64,000 bases of DNA from Siphonodentalium dalli (Eukaryota > Mollusca > Scaphopoda > Gadilida > Siphonodentaliidae): the NCBI GenBank assembly GCA_032622095.1, contig CP136064.1, forward strand, positions 220,734,205-220,798,204. The letters are read 5' to 3'. Both the position numbers and the translations under genes were made by a program. The notes beneath the pieces are model-generated. The model worked only from the letters and a program-made list of their open reading frames with translations, made no database searches and was not told the DNA's origin. Position 1 is the stretch's first letter. Every line of letters starts with the position of its first letter. Of the stretch, positions 40,001 through 47,341 are shown in pieces.

Positions 40001-43000
40001 GTGTTAATTGTACATGTATCCTCTTGTGTCAGTAAATGTGCCAGTGTTTTGATACTAAGTCACAACACTGTCAATTTCAACATCAGCACTGAGTCGAATG
40101 AAGTCAGACCCCGGATCATGCCATGATTGGTCGGCATGAATCTCTACTCTCGACGATTGAGCCGGTTTTTGCAGAATTGACACTTGTCCGGCTATTAAAG
40201 GAACCGAAATCAGACCGTCTTAACAACTGTCCACAATCGAAAAGGTAACAGTTTCCCCAAAAAACAATAGTTTGCGATCATATACGCAACGCCAATGATA
40301 AATGGCGAATAAATGATGTGAGTGCTAAAGCAGGACTTAACCCCGGAATGAGAATAACGTACGGTATTCATGAATATACGTACCGACCCGCATAACACAT
40401 CATGAATGCCGGATTAAGATTAAGATTCAGTCATACTGTATGGAGTCATTGCCGTATATAATATGGTCGCCGATAAATATACTATTGAATTTTGACGGCA
40501 TGACTTTGAATCACGAAAATATTTAATTTAGACAATTTTCATGGGCACATAAAATAACGGTAAAAACCGTCAAACTGATGAAACGGTATGGGACTGTCGA
40601 TTATGACGGCCCGAAACCGTCGAACCGACAGTATTTTTTTCTAACAGTGTAACAATATCTCACAACTACAGTTTTATCACATTAAATCGCCTCTTTGGTC
40701 AGCATACATCCGCCTCATGATGACTGGCTCGTCCGCATCTGTGGCATTTGTAATTATAAATTACCTGTTCGATGTGTTCGTTTTCTTTATATTGTGTAAC
40801 ATCGCGTGAGTCTCGCGAATAAACAGTGTTTGGCCAGAGAGGCAGTCGGATATGCGGGTTTGAAAGTAACATTTGTTCTCGCTTGTCGAACATTGTATAT
40901 TTTAAATTCCTTTATCAAAATGGCCATTAACATGGTCACTACTAGGCTGTTGGATAAGATATGGTACATGTATTGCTTCATATGTCCGTGTTAGTGTTCT
41001 GTCATACTGTGGCAATAAACAGTTTTTATTAAACACCAAGACCAAGTTATGCAGATTAATATACTGTTTATTGAATTTAACAAATATACCCGGGTGGAAC
41101 CAGGTTAACCCGGGCCCCGGTGTAACCAGTATAACATGGATGTATGTACGCACCGGATACACCCGGGGTTTTACCACGTGTACACACCCGGGTGTATATT
41201 TTACCCCAGATAACCTAGGTGTGACAGACTGACAGTGTCTTTCTAAATTGTATCCGTAAACACATGGGTAAACAAGGGTGATATCCCTATCAGATGGAGA
41301 AAACACCAGGGTAAATCTATATATTAAATAACTTTTTACATGGGGTTTACCTGTATATACTGGGGTATATATGGGGGCTAACCCTAGGAAACACAGTGTT
41401 ACCAGGCTACATTTTTATATGGGTTAACCCGTTCTATACTAAATACTTATTGACCGGTATAGTTCCCTTAAGTATGTTTAGATAAAAAGTTTAACAAATG
41501 ACCATAAATTATTTTCTAAACATTTCCCACCAATTAATAGAGACCTTTCGCAAAACTCACGTTTACGATTACGGATACGGATAGGGTACTACGTCACCAA
41601 CCTTTGTGTACTTTCTAATCGTTCTCGTATTTTACTATCCGTAATAACGTTTACGATTTCATGGTTTCTAAAAAGCTCAAATAACACCTGAAATTTATTT
41701 TCTGCAATATATCACTTTGCTCCATTCGAGACTGTATATGTATATCATGTAAACCATACAGCTGTATTGAGCTACGACCTCAATATGCTGTTTAGATTGT
41801 CAATCACTGTACTCGTCGTGAATCACGAGCTTCCCGCGAAATAAGATCGCTATTCACAACGGATAGCCATCGCTGGCTGCGACACAAAACTTTACAGTAA
41901 GAGGAGTGCACTATGAAACCAGTCGCCAAAAATACAGTAAATAGTGCGCGATGCATGAGGAGCTTTGAGTGATTATTATGGGCAAGATAGTAAAGTATAG
42001 TGAAATTCAACAATTATTTAATTCAACAACCCATGGTGGTGTCCTAACGTGTGCAGTTATAGAATGCCCCAGGAGAGCCTAAAGAATGGCATAACCCTAT
42101 TAATGAATAGTGAAAGATTTTGTGTTCTCTTCCCCTTTCTCGAATTGAATAGTTCATTCAATTTAATAATATTCGGTTTTCGGTTGAAGTTGGGTTTTAT
42201 TTATCTCTCTCGTAGAGTCTGTAATGCAGGGCATTTTAAAATTACATGGAATTCATAACCGAGTACTAAGTTACATAAAGTACTCTTTCTATCTAAGTAA
42301 TCTCAACGTACCCTAGATCCCGATTCAACTGGTAAGTAGTGATTTCTGTTCCTGAACCGTAACTAATAGAATATTTGGCACACCCACCGACATCACCATA
42401 TAGATCAGCAATCTCTGTCAGGTTTGTTCTTTGCATTTATTTTTAATTTAAAAACCACGCACAAATGCGGCATTTAAAGGTACTCAATCCGATTAGATGT
42501 CCCCATATCATCAGATTCCAACAACATTTTTTTTTTAAATGCCGCTTCTGTTATCAGAATCGAGTAATTGCTCAAAATTAATGCTAACCACAGTCAACTA
42601 TATCATAAAATTGCCCAAAACCTGTTATTTATCAACATTTTGTTCAACGAAATTTTGCCGGTTTGTCAAATATCTGACAAAAAAGCAACTTGATGCACAT
42701 CGCTTCTACCGTGTCGACTTTGTTTCGATTTTGTAGTAACAAATCAGAAGTGATGCACATTAGCGAGCTCACCAACCTTATGTCGGATTTCCTAAACCCA
42801 AAGAGGTGAGCCGAAATCGCATTGAAATCAAATCGCGGACTTGAAGGGGCTTAAACGATGGCGTCGTGGTTGATGTGAGGTCCAAATTCAGGAACCCATC
42901 TTCCCCATCAGCATAACGTCTATCTGGTCATCCATGCTAACAACGAACTGAATTTCCACCACATATGACCTGGCATTTATACCTCTATTGCCACAATATA

Positions 43001-43557
43001 TCACGAGAATCCCGGGTCGTACGTTGTGACTGGTCGAATTATTGACAAAATTAGCATGTCATGATTATCGCATTTTTGCATATGAGACGATAAGTGAAGT
43101 ATTAAGGGACTGTATACCAAACACACGCTTTGGGTTGTAAAGGTGGTACGAAATAATGATCGTACGTGTTCGTCAAAACTCTTACGCGTAATCGTTTTGC
43201 GAAAGGACTTTTTGGCCATACGGATAGACTTACGACTACGAATAGCTATCCGTATTCGTAATCGTAAACGTGAGGATGCGAAAGGTCTCTAATATGAATT
43301 CATCAGCATTAAATTTTGTATTATCTGTTACCAGTCTGGTTATATTACCTGAACATCCCTCCATGTGAATAATATACCATTCCAACATATATTTTTATGA
43401 GTAGATGGGAGAATCTATTCAGTGTAGAAAGGGTTAATGTTATCATGTTTTATTCCAGGGAAAAGGCGAGATGAAGACATATTTCCTAACGGGGAAAGAT
43501 AAGGAACTCCACAAAGACAGAACGACACCCGTTTCACACCTCGAGCAGCACCATTAG
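18447..43557 (+). CDS. NIT-domain receptor guanylate cyclase (six exons, whole gene span)
   Basis: Joining 18447-19092, 21026-21730, 22462-22623, 25837-25935, 29237-29331 and 43459-43557 gives 1806 nt, which is 601 residues plus a stop. All introns are GT-AG. Residues 1-29 are cytoplasmic, 30-48 a signal anchor, about 55-318 an extracellular helical NIT-like sensor ([17 protein letters not shown]), 323-345 a second membrane span, and about 350-400 a signalling helix. A class III cyclase domain runs from about 400 to 580. Metal-binding D408 (FSDIVSF) and D452, guanine-selecting E448 and C520, and catalytic N527 and R531 are all present. It should therefore convert GTP to cGMP at the plasma membrane. 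No kinase-homology domain is present, unlike peptide-receptor cyclases. The ligand is inferred only: NIT domains are associated with nitrate/nitrite sensing in bacteria. Confidence 0.92.
19162..19577. mobile_element. Fold-back element in cyclase intron 1
   Basis: About 39-bp inverted ends, GCTGAATTTCTATGATGCTG on the left and GCTGAATTGCTATGATGCTG on the complement of the right, differ at only a few positions. It inserted about 70 bp after the exon 1 donor. No target duplication is evident and there is no coding sequence. Confidence 0.75.
19942..20017. repeat. (GA)n microsatellite
   Basis: Near-pure GA for about 57 bp, then one TG interruption and a further GA run. It lies in intron 1. Confidence 0.95.
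20121..20233. repeat. 113-bp imperfect palindrome in intron 1
   Basis: ATAAATATTGCACGGCTTG on the left faces CAAGCCGTGCAATATTTAT on the right. The inner arms GTGACTATG and AAAATAGTGGTCC also pair. This is probably a solo fold-back MITE. Confidence 0.85.
21026..21730 (+). CDS. Cyclase exon 2: rest of NIT region, TM2, signalling helix, start of catalytic domain
   Basis: The acceptor is TTTCAG and entry is in phase 1 (split Gly216). The first 107 residues complete the helical extracellular region, with an NMT glycosylation site near [24 protein letters not shown] and the following residues form TM2 (323-345). The basic and coiled helix [20 protein letters not shown] leads into [14 protein letters not shown], the linker signature of receptor cyclases. 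[12 protein letters not shown] carries metal-binding D408, and DVYKVETIG carries guanine-selecting E448. The donor ATAG|GTAATA leaves phase 1. Confidence 0.95.
21838..21920. repeat. GA/GC/poly-G low-complexity tract in intron 2
   Basis: GA runs, a CGCGCGCG stretch and a 13-base G-run at 21871-21883, starting about 110 bp after the exon 2 donor. Confidence 0.9.
22462..22623 (+). CDS. Cyclase exon 3: core of the catalytic domain
   Basis: The acceptor is TTACAG. The split Gly451 and D452 complete [16 protein letters not shown], the metal-binding and substrate-binding loop. The segment ends [10 protein letters not shown], matching the conserved RIGxHTG motif with Met-Asn in place of the usual Ile-His variants. 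The donor ACAG|GTAAAC leaves phase 1. Confidence 0.95.
22790..23240. repeat. Dispersed repeat family, copy 2 (uninterrupted)
   Basis: Inverse match to 12340-13250 without the MITE. Shared words include CGAAAATAGACACAAAAACA, GTGAAGCGTCTCAG and TTTGATTCACAACTCGT. It lies in intron 3 and serves as the empty-site reference for the 12495-12954 insertion. Confidence 0.75.
23492..23797. repeat. Dispersed about 300-bp repeat, copy A
   Basis: Inverse match to 44601-44913. Shared words include GACATTTTTCGTTCTGCAGC, GTCGGAGACGGCCG and TTCGTTAATTAGGT. It may be a SINE-like unit; no A/B box could be demonstrated. Confidence 0.75.
24488..25285. mobile_element. MITE with AGGGACGTGG ends, copy 1
   Basis: The left end AGGGACGTGGGCAG and the complement of the right end AAGGACGTGGCGACAG match, both followed by GGGGGTGTC-type sequence. 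An internal unit of about 240 bp is tandemly duplicated (GCAGTTTTTT then GGCCAC then GGGGAGGGACCA, at about 24940 and 25183). It lies in intron 3. Confidence 0.7.
25837..25935 (+). CDS. Cyclase exon 4: guanine-specificity and transition-state residues
   Basis: The acceptor is TTCCAG. The 99-nt exon encodes [19 protein letters not shown] and then [14 protein letters not shown]520 is the second guanine-selecting residue, and N527 and R531 are the conserved catalytic pair. Phase 1 on both sides. The donor is CAAG|GTATAT. Confidence 0.96.
26047..27677. mobile_element. TIR element in intron 4, about 1.6 kb
   Basis: GTGGTTCAACGATTCCTGCA on the left matches GTGGGGTTCAACGATTCCTG on the complement of the right end, followed by similar AATCTAAAACGAT / AGATCTAACCGAT sequence. 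No coding capacity was found inside and the exact ends are uncertain. Confidence 0.6.
27720..28350. repeat. Region rich in GAACCAAA / GGTTC words
   Basis: GAACCAAA-type words and their complements recur, including the direct pair GAACCAAATTGCTACAAAT and GAACCAAATTGCTGCACAAA near 28313-28360. This is degenerate repeat sequence with no gene. Confidence 0.5.
28531..28599. repeat. 69-bp palindromic hairpin, copy 5
   Basis: GCCAATGCATTTTCTTATAT and its near complement; a few substitutions relative to copies 2-4 and 6. Confidence 0.95.
28816..28884. repeat. 69-bp palindromic hairpin, copy 6
   Basis: Perfect arms with loop GCGACCTATGGTCGA, the same orientation as copy 4. ACAGGG follows. Confidence 0.97.
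29237..29331 (+). CDS. Cyclase exon 5: end of the catalytic fold
   Basis: The acceptor is TTGCAG. A split Ala538 is followed by [20 protein letters not shown] and then [11 protein letters not shown]. This matches the IHxSxxT...L.....F...xRGxIxxKGKG region of receptor cyclases. It enters in phase 1 and exits in phase 0 at CAAG|GTATAA. A longer open frame across the exon in another phase is a shadow. Confidence 0.93.
29370..29643. repeat. About 275-bp inverted repeat, left arm
   Basis: Begins about 40 bp after the exon 5 donor. AGGAGCTTGGAATTTGGTCA through CACCCGTTCTAGAATCTG is found inverted at 31880-32178 with few differences. The arms are 2.2 kb apart and may be long TIRs of a roughly 2.8-kb element. 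Confidence 0.85.
29850..30420. repeat. Degenerate tandem repeat with ATGGCCGCC words
   Basis: Four or so diverged units carry GAACGAGTCATTTTG, ATGGCCGCC...GGATTTCAGC and CCTAGAGCCT. The first 60 bases of the window (ACATGGCCGCCAGCAGGATT) belong to the same family. Confidence 0.7.
30439..30853. mobile_element. Nested MITE (TCATTGTCACAAG ends)
   Basis: TCATTGTCACAAG on the left is inverted on the right. The subterminal sequence CACATTCGTAGCCAG is paired with CTGGCTACATTTGTG. It sits between the 275-bp inverted arms. Confidence 0.7.
31880..32178. repeat. About 275-bp inverted repeat, right arm
   Basis: Inverse copy of 29370-29643, with small indels near 31955-31985. Confidence 0.85.
32212..32488. 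mobile_element. MITE with AGGGACGTGG ends, copy 2
   Basis: The complement of the right end reads AGGGACGTGGCGACAGTGGC. The left end GGGGATGTGGCTAGAGTG is a diverged match. Same family as 24488-25285. Confidence 0.6.
32937..33076. mobile_element. 140-bp palindromic MITE
   Basis: AAGTGCTAAATGTCAAAGTT and TCTGGAATACTATTCCATAT pair with the 3' half (CCATATATGGAATGCTACTC, CAGAACTTTTACC, GTAGCACT). Confidence 0.75.
33278..33418. mobile_element. 141-bp palindromic MITE
   Basis: TTCTATTTTATACGGAATTT, ATCAACCGAGTTCACTAAAT and GAGCC face their complements around GAGGTTTACCGAGG. Confidence 0.8.
34030..34341. mobile_element. TTAA-flanked fold-back MITE (AGGGGTAC ends)
   Basis: TTAA at 34026-34029 and 34342-34345 flank AGGGGTACTATCC on the left and AGGGGTACCGTACCC on the complement of the right. 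Long inner arms pair, including AATATATGCAACAAATGAAT and AACGATGCAAACAACA. The tips resemble those of the 57623-59752 element. Confidence 0.85.
35947..36260. mobile_element. MITE nested in the CACTG element
   Basis: AATGGTCGAAACTAGTATTA is inverted as TAATACTAATTTCGACCATT, and GTAACTGAA pairs with TTCAGTTAT. About 314 bp. Confidence 0.75.
36271..36330 (+). repeat. TTGATTGATTGG...TTTAACGTCG dispersed repeat
   Basis: (TTGA)n leads into TTGGGGTTTAACGTCGTTTT, then CATATCACGACGA. I recognise this as a repeat widespread in molluscan sequence; that is memory, not a search. Confidence 0.7.
36461..36908. repeat. Tandem array, 122-bp unit, 3.7 copies
   Basis: ATTTCAAGTCGATAGCTCCA occurs at 36461, 36583, 36705 and 36827, exactly 122 bp apart. 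Each unit also carries TTTCCGAGATCT, GCGCATGCGC, GTCGCACGGGCTCG and CGTATCCGGGGCA. Frames are open on both strands only because of the array. Confidence 0.95.
36991..37036. repeat. (CAGA)n microsatellite
   Basis: Eleven or so GACA units with one AACA variant, joining the 122-bp array to the LINE remnant. Confidence 0.95.
37050..38705 (-). mobile_element. LINE remnant with 5' end and ORF1 but no ORF2
   Basis: On the minus strand the unit begins with a GC-rich leader (CCCGGGGTAGAATAGGCCTA, then CGCCCCACTGCGAGGGG). A gag-like ORF1 (37374-38637) follows, then about 260 bp of non-coding DNA. AATGGTGCTGACC near 37100 looks like a LINE 3'-UTR motif. The reverse transcriptase/endonuclease ORF2 of about 3 kb is missing. 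Internal deletion or a half-LINE type element are both possible. Confidence 0.65.
37374..38637 (-). pseudogene. LINE ORF1 (gag-like, zinc-knuckle), frameshifted
   Basis: The N-terminal part (38637 to about 38120) includes an RRM-like stretch ([17 protein letters not shown]). The C-terminal part (about 38117 to 37374) has [18 protein letters not shown] and three Cys-rich knuckle-like clusters (CFKCQ..., [29 protein letters not shown]). This arrangement belongs to non-LTR retrotransposon ORF1 proteins, which bind the element RNA. The two parts are in different frames, with a single-base shift around 38118-38122. A second frame change near 37510 is likely. Inactive as it stands. Confidence 0.85.
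38904..39395. mobile_element. Fold-back MITE with GCGATATTG words
   Basis: ATACAGTACCAGTCAGAAGA is inverted as TCTTTTGACTGGTATTGTAT. Inside, ATATTGCGATA and GCGCGCTTAAT words repeat in both orientations. It lies within the CACTG-ended element. Confidence 0.75.
41050..41420. repeat. Region of recurrent CCCGGG / GGTTAACC words
   Basis: ACCCGGG-, TAACCC- and GGTGTA-type words recur on both strands. This accounts for a 134-residue chance frame on the minus strand. The nature of the repeat is not clear. Confidence 0.45.
41539..43290. mobile_element. TIR element of 1.75 kb just before the last cyclase exon
   Basis: AGAGACCTTTCGCAAAACTC then ACGTTTACGATTACGGATAC is inverted at the right end with a few differences, giving a TIR of about 45 bp. 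AAT stands outside both ends (or TA, if the tip is GAGACC). It ends 168 bp before exon 6. Only short, unrecognised frames lie inside, so it is non-autonomous. Confidence 0.8.
43459..43557 (+). CDS. Cyclase exon 6: C-terminal end
   Basis: The acceptor is [23 protein letters not shown] is the conserved KGKGxMxTYxLxG motif that closes class III guanylate cyclase domains. A short polar tail follows, ending LEQHH before TAG at 43555-43557. Phase 0 matches exon 5. The motif makes this the right exon despite the 14.1-kb intron. Confidence 0.93.
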   Translation, partial: GKGEMKTYFLTGKDKELHKDRTTPVSHLEQHH

Positions 43558-44600
43558 GATCAAACGCCCTCTCCGTTATCAGTGCGATAGATCACTAGCT
43601 GTCACAAGGATGGTACTTTGCGGACTGATACATTTATTTTTACGTATCGTCGGAACTACATTTAGTCATCTATTATCTTATTTTGACCACCACAAGTTTA
43701 CAATAATTGTAATTCTTTCGGTATTGATAAGAACAATATGAACTCAGCCAGACATAGACAATTTTAATCCTAAAACATAAGAACTGAGATCATGTCAGAA
43801 ATCATTACCAAATGTCCGTGTGGCAGTGGTATCTTTGCGGAGCGATGGTAGATAACTCTGCCTGGGGTTTGCCTTAGGATTTCAATCACTCATAGAAATA
43901 ACACGTGACAATTTGCTGGATCGTGTAAACTATTTAGGACTCGTTGACATGCTGGTATTTTACAGGCAATTCGTCGTGGGTGGGGGTAGTATATAGGTGC
44001 TCCGATTTTAATGACACGCTATACTTATAAAATGCACATGCCCAATAGCTTGTTTTATTATGTCAGCTCTTGTGATTAGCCAGTCAGCGTCGATAAATAG
44101 TGAAGGTGGATGACCCATATTACATCGGTGATGGCGTCAGTGTGACCCCCATATGAAATCAATTTAGGTGCCTATCCACCATCATGTTTTTTCCCCCAGA
44201 AATATAAAACTCTATCGCCTCGGTGATATTTTCCGTGTGTTTTGGCGCCAAGAATATGGATATCTGTCGGATATAATTTTATGTGAATTTAAAGACATAG
44301 TACCATGTACCAAAACATGCATGTGATATATTTGAGGAATTATAAAGACTAATAAATTAACTATCAAACTCAATTTTGTTGTCCTACTTCTGGTGATTAG
44401 CCATTGACTCTTGAAATGCGTTGACGTTCAACGCCCATGGCGCGTCGCTCAGCGTCACTGTGAAGTTAATGAAAATAGACGACACATTTAGCTTCCCAAA
44501 TAAACACAAGAAAACCATAGTCAGAAATGGTAATGCGCTCAAGATCATATATTATATACCCATGATTGTAATTATAGAATATAAAATATATTGGTTACCA
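43558..44600. other. Cyclase 3' flank / probable 3' UTR
   Basis: No coding signal. The first AATAAA after the stop is at 44351; shorter UTRs using a variant signal are possible. Confidence 0.4.
44351..44356 (+). terminator. Candidate polyadenylation signal AATAAA for the cyclase gene
   Basis: First AATAAA downstream of the stop codon, 794 bp away. No T/GT-rich downstream element is obvious, so this is only a candidate. Confidence 0.25.
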
Positions 44601-44913
44601 GAATGACCAACTCAGAATTCCGTTAAAAATAACAATAACAACCAGCACCTAATTAACGAACCGGCGGCCGACTCGGCCGTCTCCGACCACAACCATCACT
44701 GGGCTGCAGAACGAAAAATATCTATAAAAGTTGAAATATAAGCCTTACAAATTATATTTTTAATTTCTTTTATTGGTAATTGACATAGCTTGTCACAAAC
44801 AAAAAATCAACATTATTGGCATAATAATGTAAAGGATAATAAACGAAATTGAAATTTCCAACTACACCTTTTACAGGACTCTGCCTCTTGGTCACGCAGT
44901 TCGACTTTTAAAC
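44601..44913. repeat. Dispersed about 300-bp repeat, copy B
   Basis: Inverse match to 23492-23797, including GGCGGCCGACTCGGCCGTCT and GGGCTGCAGAACGAAAAATA. Confidence 0.75.
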
Positions 44914-45306
44914 CGGAAAACACGCGGTGTGTGCGCTGATAAATTACAGCGACGATTAATTAAAGAGATATGCTGGATTTGGTCCGCTTACATAATAAAT
45001 ACGTTACATTGTCATGTGAGGCTCAGCGAGATCAATATTAGGTCGGCCTATATACAGCCTCACTTAATATTGAGCTCACTTCGCCTCACATAATACATGC
45101 GTAGTTAGATCTAAGTCAATCCTTAATTTGTTATACTACTGATATTTGCCCGAAATAAACTTTCACATATCTTGGAAGAATCAATCGAGTAATATCTCCT
45201 TGTATTTCATCGCTCTTATATAATATAATGGGGGGTGATGATAGGACGTCTGTAGGGATCAAAGGGCGTATCTTTAATATCCATAAACACCTCCCATTGG
45301 TCTGCC

Positions 45307-45480
45307 TATTTCTATGGCCATATTGTCTTACGAGGGACGCTTTGTCGGCGTATTTATATGGCCCTATTGTCTTACGAGGGACGCTTTGTCGGCATATTTC
45401 TATGGCCCTATAGTCTTACGAGGGGCCTTTTGTATACGTATTTCTATGGCCCTATAGTTTTACAAAGCCCTCTTTGTTCA
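45307..45480. repeat. Tandem array, 44-bp unit, about 4 copies
   Basis: TATTTCTATGGCCCTATAGT-type units start at 45307, 45351, 45395 and 45439, exactly 44 bp apart. Each of the first three carries TCTTACGAGGG. Confidence 0.92.
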
Positions 45481-45928
45481 TAAATCCCTTTTCTAATTTC
45501 TATTTATGCACTCGATTACCACTTGACAAAACCAAGAACATTTCTCATAGGTTCTTAATTAGATTCTCATTCAAAGCATGGAAATTTACCTCTATTAATT
45601 GTCTCATAGCCAATATGAATGAATACATGTTTTTCTACTGCCCAGTGGTATTATATCTATGGAACATTATGAATGCCTTTGCTTAATGGAATCTATCGAT
45701 GCGTATGACAATTGTAACCTTTACACAATCAATATTCGCCTCCATATTATTCATTGAAATTTCAGCGTTAGATACAAAGATATGTATTGTACTTACAGGG
45801 AATGTCTTCACCTGAAAGCGATATGCCATTAGACGGACAGATTGTTAAATCTCATATCTTATCGAATTTTCATCAATGTTGCTTATAGCAATGTATACTG
45901 AGTCCTTTGTTACCTTTCTCAACATATT

Positions 45929-47341
45929 GTGGGTTGAGAGCAACAACCCGCCATCTACATATTTTATAAAATGAAGATAGAGCCATTTTAAAGTTTTATC
46001 TGTAAATATCTTTATTGTATCATGCTGTTAAATAAATGATAGACACACATCAAACACAGATTGGGAAGTGCTAATAGATGGTAAATTTTGAACACATGTG
46101 TCACTTGATTATTGGCCATAATTAGCTAATTTATACAGATGGCGCATTTGTGTTCTCACACAGCTCTGTTAATGTGGCAGCAATAAACCACTAACTGCCA
46201 AATGGCAGCCTGTTGCTCCCGGAGAAGTGTGAAATGCCTCTATGGAAATATAACTACTGTTAAGACAGCTTGTGTTGTCTTTGCTATGGGGTTTTGGATT
46301 TAGCACCTTCGGAATTAAATTGTTCTTTCAACATTGTTGTATGTAAACATGTGTGAGCATATTCAATTTAAAATTCAATGAATTATATACCAAATAAGTT
46401 TTCTTAAATGAAGTTTGGTTAAAGTGAGAAATTGGGAATTGGAATTAATTTCGTGTTTTCTATTGAATGACAAAAAATAGTGAAACGTACAATAGAGGGT
46501 CCACTGGCATTTTATTAAATTAATTATTATAAACAGCATTGATTTTAAATATGATGGTTGCAATCATTGCATGTTTGTTTAGTTTTTGTTGTGAATAATT
46601 TAATGTCAAACTACTCACCAATCAATCACTGAACATGGCAACACTACAAGAATATCACGGCTAATTATACAAACAAACATTATCTAAATTGGCATAAAAG
46701 AATAGCATTATAATAAAGTAAATGCACAACGGTCACTAATAAATATCCTGATTCCAATTAAGATCAATAATTGTGGTGTCCATCCAATCATCTTTATAAT
46801 CCATAGCTTTGGCATAGTTATTTTTGTAAAAAATAATGTTACTTTGTGAAACAGAACCAACTAAATTAGCAAAATGCCAACAGCCAACCTATTTAGGAAT
46901 TTGATTTTATCTTTTATTAATCAGATACACTCCTTGATTAAGTTAACAATTTATATAGTGTGACTGCGGGGGAACCATAAACTTTTATTTTAAAATATAA
47001 TTTATTATAGCAGTATCCAACTGTGGGGTTTATTGCATCATCTTATCACATCGTTAGGATAATGTGATACAGATTATTTTCACAACTCTCTGTTATCAGA
47101 ATGACTCCGAGTTAATAGATTTACTGCAACAAGAACCCGCCATCTGAGCCAGGCAGATGGCAGCTTTATTCTCCCGTTTTTTATGATATTTTAACTTGGC
47201 TGGTTGGTGCATCACAGTTTGATCCCTTGTGGGCGGGATTTCATGTTAATATTTTAACATATCCTAGATATCAACTCAATAATGGCAAAAAAGTTATTTT
47301 ATAAAAAAATTGCAGATGGCGGGTTGTTGCTCTCAACCCAC
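45929..47341. mobile_element. TIR element of 1.4 kb (GTGGGTTGAGAGC ends)
   Basis: GTGGGTTGAGAGCAACAACC then CGCCATCT is inverted perfectly at the right end. Degenerate subterminal copies (GGCAGCCTGTTGCTCCCGG near 46205; CCCGCCATCTGAGCC near 47137) lie inside. No transposase and no clear target duplication. Confidence 0.75.

Larger units (their letters stand above)
35610..40649. mobile_element. 5.04-kb CACTGTTAG-ended element (EnSpm/CACTA-like)
   Basis: The left tip CACTGTTAGAAAA is inverted at the right as CTAACAGTG, with TA outside both. Both subterminal regions are packed with ACCGT/ACGGT words (35625-35830 and 40555-40635), as expected of transposase-binding clusters. It lies wholly in cyclase intron 5 and carries a MITE, a 122-bp array and a LINE remnant. 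No CACTA transposase is visible. The superfamily is inferred from the CACTG tip, the AGAAAA word and the subterminal repeats. Confidence 0.65.

Noticed and set aside
40902-41306. 134-residue minus-strand frame
   Set aside because: Rich in Pro/Gly/Val from recurrent CCCGGG and GTGTA words; no start context, domain or splice sites.
43001-43219. 72-residue minus-strand frame in the 41539-43290 element as a transposase fragment
   Set aside because: It overlaps the right TIR and shows no catalytic or DNA-binding motif.
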